Shown: positions 1 through 6,647 of the stretch, one piece after another
Layout: each line of letters begins with the position of its first letter
How positions within the stretch are numbered: the stretch's first letter is position 1
Origin: Paraburkholderia heleia NBRC 101817
GTDB taxonomy: Bacteria > Pseudomonadota > Gammaproteobacteria > Burkholderiales > Burkholderiaceae
Direction of reading: 5' to 3'
DNA: 64,000 nt
Assembly: GCF_000739775.1 (NCBI RefSeq)
Contig: NZ_BBJH01000009.1
Coordinates: forward strand, 185,233-249,232
Made by a program: the position numbers and the translations under genes
The notes under the pieces: generated by a model
The model's input: only the letters and a program-made list of their open reading frames with translations
Databases searched by the model: none
What the model was told of the DNA's origin: nothing

Positions 1-257
1 TCTGTGCCGCGCGCGCAAGGTATCATGGGTTCCGCTTGCAGCAAACGTTCGCTCACCTGTAGCGGCGTCACCTGAGAGCGGAGCAGCGGACTGCAGATCC
101 CCTCCGAACCGGTCGCGGGCTCCACACCCAGACCCCCTCATCAGTGCAGCAAGGCTTCGCAGTTCGTTCGCGAAGCCTTTGTCTTTTCAGGGAAGACGAT
201 TCTCTGCCGATCGTTGTATCGGTGCCTTGCCCTTGACGAAGCGAGAGGAATTAATCG
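1..257. other. window edge, no assignable gene
   Basis: The first 150 bases could hold the end of a gene that starts before the window, but no frame can be chosen with confidence. A rho-independent terminator at 151-187 shows that a + strand transcript ends here. The Shine-Dalgarno sequence and start of the H-NS-like gene follow at 241-258. Confidence 0.5.
151..187 (+). terminator. rho-independent terminator
   Basis: A perfect 10-bp stem (151-160 with 170-179, AAGGCTTCGC/GCGAAGCCTT) with a 9-nt loop is followed by TTTGTCTTTT. It ends a + strand transcript that enters from outside the window. Confidence 0.8.
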
Positions 258-488
258 ATGTTCGACCTCGATGGAGAGGCGCGCGAACGGCTCATCGTGT
301 GGATTCGGCGCCGCATGGAAGAGTACGGCATTACGTTCGAAGAGCTTGAAGCGTCTATTGCCGAAAGCGAAAAACTACCCAAGTACCGCGACGCATACGG
401 GAATACGTGGAATGGCGAGGGCGATATGCCGTCCTGGCTGTTGCGCTATAAGCACGCGGGACAGGATATCGAGCATTTTCGCTGCTAG
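258..488 (+). CDS. short H-NS family DNA-binding protein
   Basis: This 76-residue protein probably binds DNA as an H-NS-type nucleoid protein. Residues 40-60 (KYRDAYGNTWNGEGDMPSWL) match the H-NS C-terminal DNA-binding core, usually YRD..G.TW.G.G..P.W. The N-terminal part has only about 30 residues of predicted helix (RERLIVWIRRRMEEYGITFEELEAS), shorter than the oligomerisation region of classical H-NS (about 135 residues), although short forms are common in Burkholderia. A GAGAGGA ribosome binding site lies 8 bases before the ATG. It stands alone behind the terminator at 151-187. It may act as a partner or antagonist of a full-length H-NS; this is inference. Confidence 0.75.
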   Translation: MFDLDGEARERLIVWIRRRMEEYGITFEELEASIAESEKLPKYRDAYGNTWNGEGDMPSWLLRYKHAGQDIEHFRC

Positions 489-806
489 CCATGACGGTGC
501 GCGAATGCGCGCCGGTGCTGCCGTACGATTGCCAGACCGTTCGCAGCACAAGCCGCAAAGCCCGCGCATTGGCGCGGCGCCCAGTTTTATTCAGCATGGT
601 TTTAAAATGCCCTTCGGCGCGAGCCGGGTTTAATTGCGCCTCCTGAAATGCCGTGCCGGTTTAGGTGCGCATTGATTTATGCATTGTCCTTGTCGGCATT
701 TGCGCGTGCGTAATTAGTCAGCTTTTTTGAAAACACCGGTTGGCCACGCGATCAAGCTGCGCGACAATCTCGCCCATTGCGTTCTTGCTGCGGCAGGGAG
801 GTTGTG
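489..806. other. intergenic region
   Basis: There is no convincing reading frame in this stretch. It includes an AT-richer part at about 665-735 that could carry the promoter of the downstream NnrU-like gene. No clear operator or terminator was seen. Confidence 0.5.
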
Positions 807-1385
807 ATGGCGATACTTGTGCTGGGCCTCGCGATTTTCATTGGTGTCCATTCGATCCGCATCGTGGCAGGGCCGTGGCGCGCCGCGCAGATCGAGCGCG
901 TGGGTCCGCGTGCCTGGCGAGGCGCGTTCGCGTTGCTCTCCATTCTGGGCTTCGTCCTGATCGTCTATGGCTACGGACTTTCACGCCGCTATCCCGTGCC
1001 GATCTGGCTGCCGCCGTTCTGGACGGCGCATGTCACGGCGCTCTTCACCGCCATCGCCTTCATCATGATCGTCGCGGCCTATGTGCCGGGCAATCACTTC
1101 AAGCGTGCGCTCGGCCAGCCGTTCGTGAGCGGCGTCGCGCTTTGGGCGTTCGCGCATCTGCTCGCGAACGGCACGCTCAACGACATCGTTCTCTTCGGGG
1201 TTTTCCTCGTCTGGGCGTTGTTCGAGTTGCGGGGCGAGAACCGGCGCGATCGCGAAGCCGGGGTGGTCTATCCGGCAGGACAGGTTTCGCGCGACGCGAT
1301 CGTCGTCGTGGTCGGGCTCGTGGTCTGGGCCGTGTTCGCCTTCTGGCTGCATGGCGTGCTGATCGGCGTGCGGCCGCTCGGCTGA
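807..1385 (+). CDS. NnrU-like integral membrane protein
   Basis: This 192-residue inner-membrane protein has about six hydrophobic segments (starting MAILVLGLAIFIGVHSIRI) and the overall pattern of the NnrU/isoprenylcysteine methyltransferase-like family: the His-containing first helix GVHSIR, and the central HLLANGTLNDIVLFG. NnrU was first linked to denitrification, but its biochemical role is unknown and no nitrogen oxide genes are nearby. The ATG at 807 was chosen over the in-frame ATG at 777 because a strong AGGGAGG lies just before it and the protein then begins directly with a membrane helix. Confidence 0.8.
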   Translation: MAILVLGLAIFIGVHSIRIVAGPWRAAQIERVGPRAWRGAFALLSILGFVLIVYGYGLSRRYPVPIWLPPFWTAHVTALFTAIAFIMIVAAYVPGNHFKRALGQPFVSGVALWAFAHLLANGTLNDIVLFGVFLVWALFELRGENRRDREAGVVYPAGQVSRDAIVVVVGLVVWAVFAFWLHGVLIGVRPLG

Positions 1386-1412
1386 GCGTGCAGCAGGCCG
1401 CAAGCGCGCGGC

Positions 1413-1442
1413 AAAAAAAGAAGCCTGCGCATGGCAGGCTTC
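1413..1442 (-). terminator. terminator of pcaHG
   Basis: A 9-bp perfect stem (1420-1428 with 1434-1442, GAAGCCTGC/GCAGGCTTC) and a 5-nt loop are flanked on the left by seven A residues (1413-1419). Read on the minus strand this is a stem followed by seven U residues, so it ends the pcaHG transcript. The + strand side has no T-run. Confidence 0.8.
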
Positions 1443-1554
1443 ACAAGGTACAGCTCGGAGTTCCGCGATCAGATCGCAGCGGCACGATCATAGGGCCAAT
1501 TCATGAAAGCCACGTGAAAGTCCGCGCGATCCGGCTCGCGTATCCGCTATTGCA

Positions 1555-2142
1555 TTAAAGATCGAAGAACACCGTTTCCTGTTCGCCCTGCATGCGGATG
1601 TCGAACGTGTAGACGATGCTGCCGGCCTGCTCGCTACGGCGCGCGATGAGCGTGCCGCGGCGCGCGGCGGGCACGGCTGAGAGCACAGGGTCCGCGGCGT
1701 TGGCGGCGGCTTCGTCTTCGAAGTAGATGCGCGTGAAGGTGTGCGTGAGCATCCCGCGCATCATCACGATCACGTTCAGATGCGGCGCTTCGCCTGCGTT
1801 CTCGACGCCCGGCTTAACGGTGTGCACGATGAAGCGCTGCTGCGCATCCGTACCTGTGCCCACGCGTGCAAAACCGCGGAAGCCGTCCTTGGCGATTTGC
1901 TCGCGCGAAGCCGGATAGCGGCCGTTTGCGTCGACCTGCGAAAACTCGAGCATCGCGTCGAACACGGCGTTGCCGTCGCCGTCGATCACGCGGCCGATCA
2001 GCGTGATGTGCTCGCCCGGCGTTTCAGGCCCGGCCACGTTGGCCGTGAAGAGGCTCTTGAAGTCGAAATCATATTGCTGCGGACACAGGCCGTAGGCGAA
2101 GTACGGGCCGACCGTTTGCGAAGGCGTTTCCTTGAGTGCCAT
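1555..2142 (-). CDS. pcaG: protocatechuate 3,4-dioxygenase alpha subunit
   Basis: PcaG pairs with PcaH to form the intradiol ring-cleavage enzyme that turns protocatechuate into beta-carboxy-cis,cis-muconate, the entry step of the protocatechuate branch of the beta-ketoadipate pathway. The 195-residue length and the N-terminal QTVGPYFAYGL fit the alpha subunit. As usual for this subunit, the iron-ligand set seen in PcaH is absent; the sequence HLNVIVMMRGML takes the place of the PcaH HIHFSLFG strand. It starts 3 bases after the pcaH stop, so the two are translationally coupled. No other pca pathway genes follow; those must lie elsewhere. Confidence 0.95.
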   Translation of the reverse strand: MALKETPSQTVGPYFAYGLCPQQYDFDFKSLFTANVAGPETPGEHITLIGRVIDGDGNAVFDAMLEFSQVDANGRYPASREQIAKDGFRGFARVGTGTDAQQRFIVHTVKPGVENAGEAPHLNVIVMMRGMLTHTFTRIYFEDEAAANAADPVLSAVPAARRGTLIARRSEQAGSIVYTFDIRMQGEQETVFFDL

Positions 2143-2145
2143 GGT

Positions 2146-2850
2146 TCAACGCTCCGTAGGGGTTTGGTTAGGGCCGCGCAGCACGATGTCGAATTCGTAG
2201 CCGAGTGCGTAGCCTTCTTCGGTGGTGTCGAGCGAGAAGCGCGAAATCAAGCGCTCGCGTGCGTCTTCGGGCGTGCCCTGGTAGATCGGGTCGAACGCGA
2301 GCAGCGGGTCGCCGGGGAAATACATCTGCGTGACGAGACGCGAGCCGAAGTAGTCGCCGAACAACGAGAAGTGGATGTGATTCGGACGCCACGCGTTCGG
2401 GTGATTGCCCCAGGGATACGCGCCCGGCTTGATCGTGAGGAAACGATAGCGGCCGTCGTTATCGGTGATCGCGCGGCCGGCGCCGAGGAAGTTGGGATCG
2501 AGCGGCGCGTCGTGCTGGTCCTGCTTGTGCACATAGCGGCCGGCGGCGTTGGCCTGCCAGATTTCGACGAGCGTGTTGCGCACCGGCTTGCCGCCTTCGT
2601 CGAGCACGCGGCCCGTCACGATGATGCGCTCGCCGAGCGGCGCGCCATTCCTGGCCGCATTGCGCGTGAGGTCGTGATCGAGCGCGCCGAGGTCGTCGGT
2701 GCCGTACACGGGCGCGTGCTGGTTGCGCAGCTTTTCCTTCAGGGGGATGAGCGGGAGCGTGGGGCCGCGTTTGACCGACGAACGGTACGGCGGATAAACG
2801 TACGCGGGGTGCGAGTCGAAGTCGCGCGGCGACAGGATGGACTCGTCCAT
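2146..2850 (-). CDS. pcaH: protocatechuate 3,4-dioxygenase beta subunit
   Basis: PcaH is the catalytic, iron-bearing subunit of protocatechuate 3,4-dioxygenase. All four Fe(III) ligands of the family can be placed: Tyr106 (AGRYVHK), Tyr145 (KPGAYPW), His158 and His160 (RPNHIHFS), with Arg155 beside them as in characterised enzymes. The start at 2850 gives 234 residues and has an AGGAGA ribosome binding site 6 bases before the ATG; a longer frame to 2937 lacks this and would include the promoter. It is first in the pcaHG operon and divergent from pcaQ, so PcaQ is the expected activator. Confidence 0.95.
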   Translation of the reverse strand: MDESILSPRDFDSHPAYVYPPYRSSVKRGPTLPLIPLKEKLRNQHAPVYGTDDLGALDHDLTRNAARNGAPLGERIIVTGRVLDEGGKPVRNTLVEIWQANAAGRYVHKQDQHDAPLDPNFLGAGRAITDNDGRYRFLTIKPGAYPWGNHPNAWRPNHIHFSLFGDYFGSRLVTQMYFPGDPLLAFDPIYQGTPEDARERLISRFSLDTTEEGYALGYEFDIVLRGPNQTPTER

Positions 2851-2926
2851 GGGGTGTCTCCTGGGTGGATTATTGGAGGAAGGGCTCGTTTGCTGCAGCG
2901 ATTTGCCGCTGCGGGCCGATGGAGTC

Positions 2927-2954
2927 ACTTTATCCAAAGCGAAAAGTTATGCAA
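2927..2954 (-). promoter_or_regulatory. predicted pcaHG promoter
   Basis: On the minus strand a -35 of TTGCAT (2954-2949) and a -10 of TAAAGT (2932-2927) are separated by 16 bp. The start of transcription would be near 2920, which puts the PcaQ dyad centre at about -65, the classical LysR recognition position. The -35 sits in one copy of an 11-bp direct repeat. Confidence 0.5.
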
Positions 2955-2977
2955 AATGATGTTTTTTCGCATCTCGT

Positions 2978-2992
2978 ATAACGAATCGTTAT
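2978..2992. promoter_or_regulatory. predicted PcaQ operator
   Basis: ATAACGAATCGTTAT is a perfect 7-1-7 dyad with a T-N11-A LysR core. It resembles the ATAACC-N4-GGTT sites described for PcaQ. Its last two bases are the first two of the pcaQ start codon. Confidence 0.65.
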
Positions 2993-4007
2993 GCAAAACC
3001 GGCTCGCGGACGGACGCGTCAAATTCCGCCATCTACAGTGTTTCCTTGCCGTGGCGCAGATGGGCAGCGTGCAGCAGGCCGCCGAAAGTCTGTCGGTCAC
3101 GCAGCCCGCCGTGTCGAAGACGATCGCCGAGCTGGAGCTGGTGCTGGGCGTGAAGCTGTTCGAACGCGGGCGGCACGGTGCGGTGCCTACGCGCGAGGGG
3201 CAGCTTTTCATGCCGCACGCAAGCGCCTGCGTGAGCGCGCTGCGCCAGGGCGTGGCGTTGCTCGCGCGAGACGAAGGCGCGGTGGCCGCAACGCTCGATA
3301 TCGGCGTGCTGCCTACGGTGGCGACGGCGTTGCTGCCCAGCGCGTTGCGCCACTTCGGCGAGGAATGGCCGCGCGTGAGCGTGCGTCTGGTTACGGGATC
3401 CAACACCGAACTGCTCGAGCGGCTGAAGACAGGGGCGATCAGCTTTGCGGTGGGCCGTCTCGCCGACCCCGAGCGCATGGTGGGCCTGAGCTTCGAGCAG
3501 TTGTACAACGAGCCGCTCGCCGTGGTGGTGCGCGCGGGGCATCCACTCGCGCAGGGGGCGGGGCTGCCGGCCCAGCTCGCATCGTTCCCGCTGGTGCTGC
3601 CGCCGTTCGGCACGTTGATCCGCCAGGCGGCAGACAGTCTGTTCGCCGCCTGGGGCGCGCCGCCGCTGTCGGCGTTCGTCGAGTTGCTTTCGGTTTCGGT
3701 GGGGCGCGCGCTCGCGCTCCAGAATGACGCGGTGTGGTTCGTGCCCGACGGTGCCGTCGAGTACGACCTCCGGCGCGGGACGCTGGTGCGGCTGCCGTTG
3801 CCTTCCGCGGGCGGCGAAGAGCCGGTGGGGGTGATTCAGCGTACCGATACCCAGCCCACACCTGCCGGTCGCGCACTGATCGAAGCCGTGCGGCGCGCGG
3901 CGCGCGAGCGCGAAGTGCGGCTGGATGGCTCGGCTGCGCCCCGGACGCGGCGAGCGCGCGCCGCCAACCCTTCTGGCGGCAAGCGCTCGCCCGGCGCCAA
4001 GGGTTAA
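2991..4007 (+). CDS. pcaQ: LysR-type regulator PcaQ
   Basis: PcaQ is the LysR-type activator of protocatechuate catabolism, usually responding to beta-carboxy-muconate. The winged helix-turn-helix covers about residues 12-70 (VQQAAESLSVTQPAVSKTIAELE), and the rest is a periplasmic-binding-protein-like effector domain with a basic tail. The 338 residues and divergent position next to pcaH fit the family. The ATG at 2991 lies inside the operator dyad, has no Shine-Dalgarno sequence, and follows a TATAAC (2977-2982) that could be a -10, so the mRNA may be leaderless. The last 40 residues are rich in Arg and Ala and are probably disordered. Confidence 0.9.
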   Translation: MQNRLADGRVKFRHLQCFLAVAQMGSVQQAAESLSVTQPAVSKTIAELELVLGVKLFERGRHGAVPTREGQLFMPHASACVSALRQGVALLARDEGAVAATLDIGVLPTVATALLPSALRHFGEEWPRVSVRLVTGSNTELLERLKTGAISFAVGRLADPERMVGLSFEQLYNEPLAVVVRAGHPLAQGAGLPAQLASFPLVLPPFGTLIRQAADSLFAAWGAPPLSAFVELLSVSVGRALALQNDAVWFVPDGAVEYDLRRGTLVRLPLPSAGGEEPVGVIQRTDTQPTPAGRALIEAVRRAAREREVRLDGSAAPRTRRARAANPSGGKRSPGAKG

Positions 4008-4062
4008 AGCTTCACGGCTCCCGAGGGCCCAAAGCTGCGCGCCAGATTCAGTTGGCCGCGAG

Positions 4063-4710
4063 CTACGCCCTGGGGCGTGACTTCGACGTTGCCGGCGTTT
4101 CCGGCGCGATGCCGGGCAGGCGCGCGCTCGTGGCCATCCACAGCACTTCGGCGTCTTCCTCGCTCGTCGAAATGGCCGCGTGACCCGTGCGGCTGTCGAA
4201 GTAGAGGCTGTCGCCCGCGTCCAGACAGGTGGGCGCATACAGCTCCGAATACAGGCACACGCTGCCGCTGATCACGTAGAGAAACTCTTCGCCTTCGTGG
4301 CGGCCCCAGTCGTCGAACGCGTCGAGCGAATGCGCCGTGATACGGATGCGAAACGGCAGCATTGCCTTGTGCGCGAGATCGGTGGCGAGCAACTCCATTT
4401 GATAGCCGCGATAGGCGTGACGCTGGCCCGTGCCGCTGCGCGTGAGCGCGCGGCGGCCGCCCGCATTGAGCCTGGGCGGGGTGCCGAACAGTTCGGCCAG
4501 GTCGATTCGGAGCCCGCCGACGATCTTTTGCAGCACGTCGAAGGTGGGCGACATGAGCCCGTTTTCGACTTTCGACAGGGTCGAGCGCGAGACGCCGCAC
4601 AGGCGGCTGGCCGTATCGAGCGTCAGGTCCTGGGCGACGCGTGCGGCGCGCACGCGGCGGCCGAGGTCGGTGGTCGCCGTGCTGGCGGATGGGGTGAGCG
4701 TGGAGTCCAT
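4063..4710 (-). CDS. XRE-cupin transcriptional regulator
   Basis: This 215-residue protein has an XRE/Cro helix-turn-helix at about residues 15-75 (LTLDTASRLCGVSRSTLSKVENGLMSPT) and a C-terminal cupin domain at about 115-195 (HEGEEFLYVISGSVCLYSE, then LDAGDSLYFDSRTGHA). Such proteins (PuuR/SutR type) sense a small molecule in the cupin barrel and repress or activate nearby uptake and catabolic genes. It converges on pcaQ with 55 bases between them. Upstream there is an AT-rich patch with a short perfect dyad at 4894-4908 that could be its own operator. The effector is unknown. Confidence 0.85.
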   Translation of the reverse strand: MDSTLTPSASTATTDLGRRVRAARVAQDLTLDTASRLCGVSRSTLSKVENGLMSPTFDVLQKIVGGLRIDLAELFGTPPRLNAGGRRALTRSGTGQRHAYRGYQMELLATDLAHKAMLPFRIRITAHSLDAFDDWGRHEGEEFLYVISGSVCLYSELYAPTCLDAGDSLYFDSRTGHAAISTSEEDAEVLWMATSARLPGIAPETPATSKSRPRA

Positions 4711-4806
4711 GGGCTACGTTCGAAGACTGACGAAAAGCCCTGTTGGGCCGCGCGATGTCTTGCCGATCATATCAAACGGTTGCCCGCACGAAACCCAGGC
4801 CACGCC

Positions 4807-4836
4807 TGGCCGGGCTGGGCCGGGCTGGGCCGGGCC
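4807..4836. repeat. 10-bp tandem repeat
   Basis: The unit cgggctgggc is present in two full copies (4811-4830) with partial copies on both sides. It lies upstream of the XRE-cupin gene. No function is evident. Confidence 0.7.
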
Positions 4837-4879
4837 GCGACGCCGGCTCGGCGCCATGGGCAGCCTTCATGCGTCGAGA

Positions 4880-5076
4880 CCCTATTTAATTGTGGATTAA
4901 AATAATCCGATTTAACGATTTTAAAAATTACTCCATCGATGATTTAACAATATTTAAAGATTTTCTGGGTTTGATATTAGAGCAGTACCTCAAAATGCGT
5001 CCATGCGCCGCGGCTCGCACGGGTTTTGATATTTATCATTGTAATCAGATGATTTGGATCAAGTGGAGAGCGCAAG
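4880..5076. promoter_or_regulatory. AT-rich promoter patch with dyad
   Basis: This patch is strikingly AT-rich in a GC-rich chromosome (long TTTAA/ATTTT runs). It contains the perfect dyad GGATTAAAATAATCC at 4894-4908. It lies between the divergent XRE-cupin gene and the 67-residue gene and probably holds both promoters; H-NS-type proteins favour such DNA. A 64-codon frame across it is judged spurious. Confidence 0.5.
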
Positions 5077-5280
5077 ATGCATGACGAACGACTCGAATTA
5101 TTGCTGGCAATCTCGCGAAGAACGCTCGGGATCGAGAGCTTCGAACTGACCGGGAAGCCGACCGCCGACGTGCACCTCGCGAGCGCAGAGGATATTGGCC
5201 GCGCGCTGGAGTCGGCATACGACGCCGGGCTGATCGTCGGCTACCGCATGGGCCGCGCGGAGTGCGAGCAGAACGCCTGA
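5077..5280 (+). CDS. small protein, DUF6900-like
   Basis: This 67-residue soluble protein has a GGAGAG ribosome binding site 7 bases before its ATG and its own terminator, so it is very likely expressed. The core ELLLAISRRTLGIESFE ... ALESAYDAG resembles, from memory, the small DUF6900 domain (pattern IA..TLGIETLE...ALE.AY.AG), found on plasmids, phages and in accessory regions. The function of that domain is unknown. It stands alone between the AT-rich patch and the terminator at 5305. Confidence 0.7.
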   Translation: MHDERLELLLAISRRTLGIESFELTGKPTADVHLASAEDIGRALESAYDAGLIVGYRMGRAECEQNA

Positions 5281-5304
5281 ATTCCGCGTAACGCGATTCA
5301 GTGG

Positions 5305-5332
5305 CGGCGCCCTTTAAAGGGGCGCCGTTTTT
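5305..5332 (+). terminator. rho-independent terminator
   Basis: Stem CGGCGCCC (5305-5312) pairs with GGGCGCCG (5320-5327), with a 7-nt loop and TTTTTATTTT after it. It ends the small gene at 5077-5280. Confidence 0.85.
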
Positions 5333-5450
5333 ATTTTGGCTTTTATTGGAACGATAATAAACGTTGCCAGATTCATTGGTGCTGTCGCGCCTGATCAGGC
5401 CCGGCGTTTACCCGGCGTGCCGGCGCCTGTTACCAGGCAAGCCTGATGGA

Positions 5451-5957
5451 TCAGACGAGCCGACGCAGCGGCGCGAGCGACCAGTCGTGCGGCACGCCAT
5501 GCACGGCGAAAAACCATGCGGCAACCCACGACGCGGCGACGACGATCAGGTCGCAGCGACCGCTGCGCCACCAGTTCAGCGAGTGCCGCTGAAAGATCCA
5601 CGGCACTCCGAGCGGATTGGGCCAGTCGGCGAGCAGATGGATCATGCCTCCGCAAGCGAAGCCGAACGTGGGCGCCGCGAGCGGCAGGTGTCCGAGTGTG
5701 CGATACGACCAGACGAGCAACGCGATCCAGCCGATGCCCCAGTGCGTGAACGTGCGATGCGTGATCCAGAGTCGCCGCTTCTTGCTCCACCATGCGACCT
5801 CCAGCCAGTCGGGCGCCGATCCGCCCGCTACACCCGCCGCGAACGCGAGCGCGGCGTAGAGATGCCATGCGCTATCGGCGCCCTGATGTGTGACGATTGC
5901 GGCGGCGATGACGCCGGCGGCCCAGCCCGTGGCGTGATGTGCGGTGCCTGATGCCAT
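5451..5957 (-). CDS. YdjM/DUF457-type membrane-bound metal-dependent hydrolase
   Basis: This 168-residue membrane protein shows the pattern of the YdjM-like (LexA-binding, inner membrane-bound putative hydrolase) family: an N-terminal HH (residues 7-8), APDWLE (49-53), the THRTFTHW motif (66-73) and a GGMIHLLADWPNPLG segment. These conserved His and Asp residues are presumed to bind metal; the substrate is unknown. E. coli YdjM is SOS-controlled, but no LexA box was seen here. It is transcribed alone, away from the gene at 5077. Confidence 0.75.
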   Translation of the reverse strand: MASGTAHHATGWAAGVIAAAIVTHQGADSAWHLYAALAFAAGVAGGSAPDWLEVAWWSKKRRLWITHRTFTHWGIGWIALLVWSYRTLGHLPLAAPTFGFACGGMIHLLADWPNPLGVPWIFQRHSLNWWRSGRCDLIVVAASWVAAWFFAVHGVPHDWSLAPLRRLV

Positions 5958-6087
5958 GAAGCGGTGTGTTGCGAAGTCGAAGGGGGCGCAATCTTCGCAG
6001 ATGTGTCGCCGTTATGACAGGGGGAGATGCGGGCGACATGCGGTCCGTCACGTGGCGCGTGCAGTGCTGGCGCCAGGCGTTCGCGCG

Positions 6088-6444
6088 TCAGGTCGTGCAG
6101 CGCGCCACGTCGAAGCGCAGTTCTTCTTCAGGCGGATCATTCGACGCCGAAGCGCCGTGCGTGACGCGAATGACCGAGCCGTGGCCGTTCGGTGTGAGCG
6201 TGACGAAGTACGACGCGTCCGAGCGCGAGCCGACGCTCAGCTCGGTCGTATTGCCGTCACGCGAAGTGTGCGTGCGCGGCAGGCGGCCTTCGAGGCAACT
6301 GGCGACCGACGACGCCGAACGCGCCGACGAAGCGTAGATCATCGGCTCGCCGTTCGAAGCGGTGCCGGAGGGCGGTGTCGATCCGCAAGCGGCGATGAGC
6401 GCGAGCGGAGTTGCGGCGAGGAGTCGTTGCGTGAGTGTTTTCAT
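6088..6444 (-). CDS. small lipoprotein of unknown function
   Basis: This 118-residue protein begins with MKTLTQRLLAATPLALIAACGS, a lipoprotein signal with an LIAAC lipobox (Cys at residue 20), so it is expected to be lipid-anchored in the envelope. The rest is Ser/Thr-rich and ends DVARCTT; a second and third Cys may form a disulfide. The start at 6444 was chosen because the signal peptide begins there; a longer frame to 6585 would cover the promoter. A perfect FNR/Anr-type box lies 62 bases upstream. The protein family is not recognised. Confidence 0.75.
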   Translation of the reverse strand: MKTLTQRLLAATPLALIAACGSTPPSGTASNGEPMIYASSARSASSVASCLEGRLPRTHTSRDGNTTELSVGSRSDASYFVTLTPNGHGSVIRVTHGASASNDPPEEELRFDVARCTT

Positions 6445-6493
6445 AGGCGGCGTGACAATATCGAAAATATCGAAGCAGCGGTTGATGCCAATG

Positions 6494-6521
6494 AGTATAC
6501 GCACCTTGATCTGGATCAAGG
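6494..6521 (-). promoter_or_regulatory. FNR/Anr-type box with overlapping promoter
   Basis: TTGAT-CTGG-ATCAA at 6506-6519 matches the FNR/Anr/Dnr consensus exactly, and the dyad extends to CCTTGATCTGGATCAAGG (6504-6521). A TATACT (-10 like) reads on the minus strand at 6499-6494. The box is centred near -25 from that promoter, a position more typical of repression than activation. Confidence 0.55.
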
Positions 6522-6557
6522 TCCACGCAGACGTAAAAAGATGCAACAACTCACAAG

Positions 6558-6593
6558 AAAAAACGCACATGCGCTTGTGGCGCATGTGCGTTT
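6558..6593 (-). terminator. terminator of the porin gene
   Basis: A perfect 14-bp stem (6561-6574 with 6580-6593) and 5-nt loop are flanked by six A residues at 6558-6563, read as U on the minus strand. It ends the porin transcript. Confidence 0.9.
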
Positions 6594-6647
6594 CGCACAG
6601 GCAAGGCAGCGTGGCGGGTCGCGCCGGGTTTGCCGAACCCCGCGCGA

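Noticed and set aside
3033..4238. 401-codon open frame on the - strand
   Set aside because: It is antisense to pcaQ and its neighbour and has the Arg/His/Gln-rich composition of a shadow frame.
5049..5062. FNR-like site ATGAT-TTGG-ATCAA
   Set aside because: One consensus base is wrong and it touches the ribosome binding site of the 67-residue gene, so a transcription role is unlikely.
4890..5084. 64-codon frame across the AT-rich patch
   Set aside because: It starts at a TTG without a ribosome binding site, overlaps the promoter region and the start of the small gene, and shows no codon pattern.
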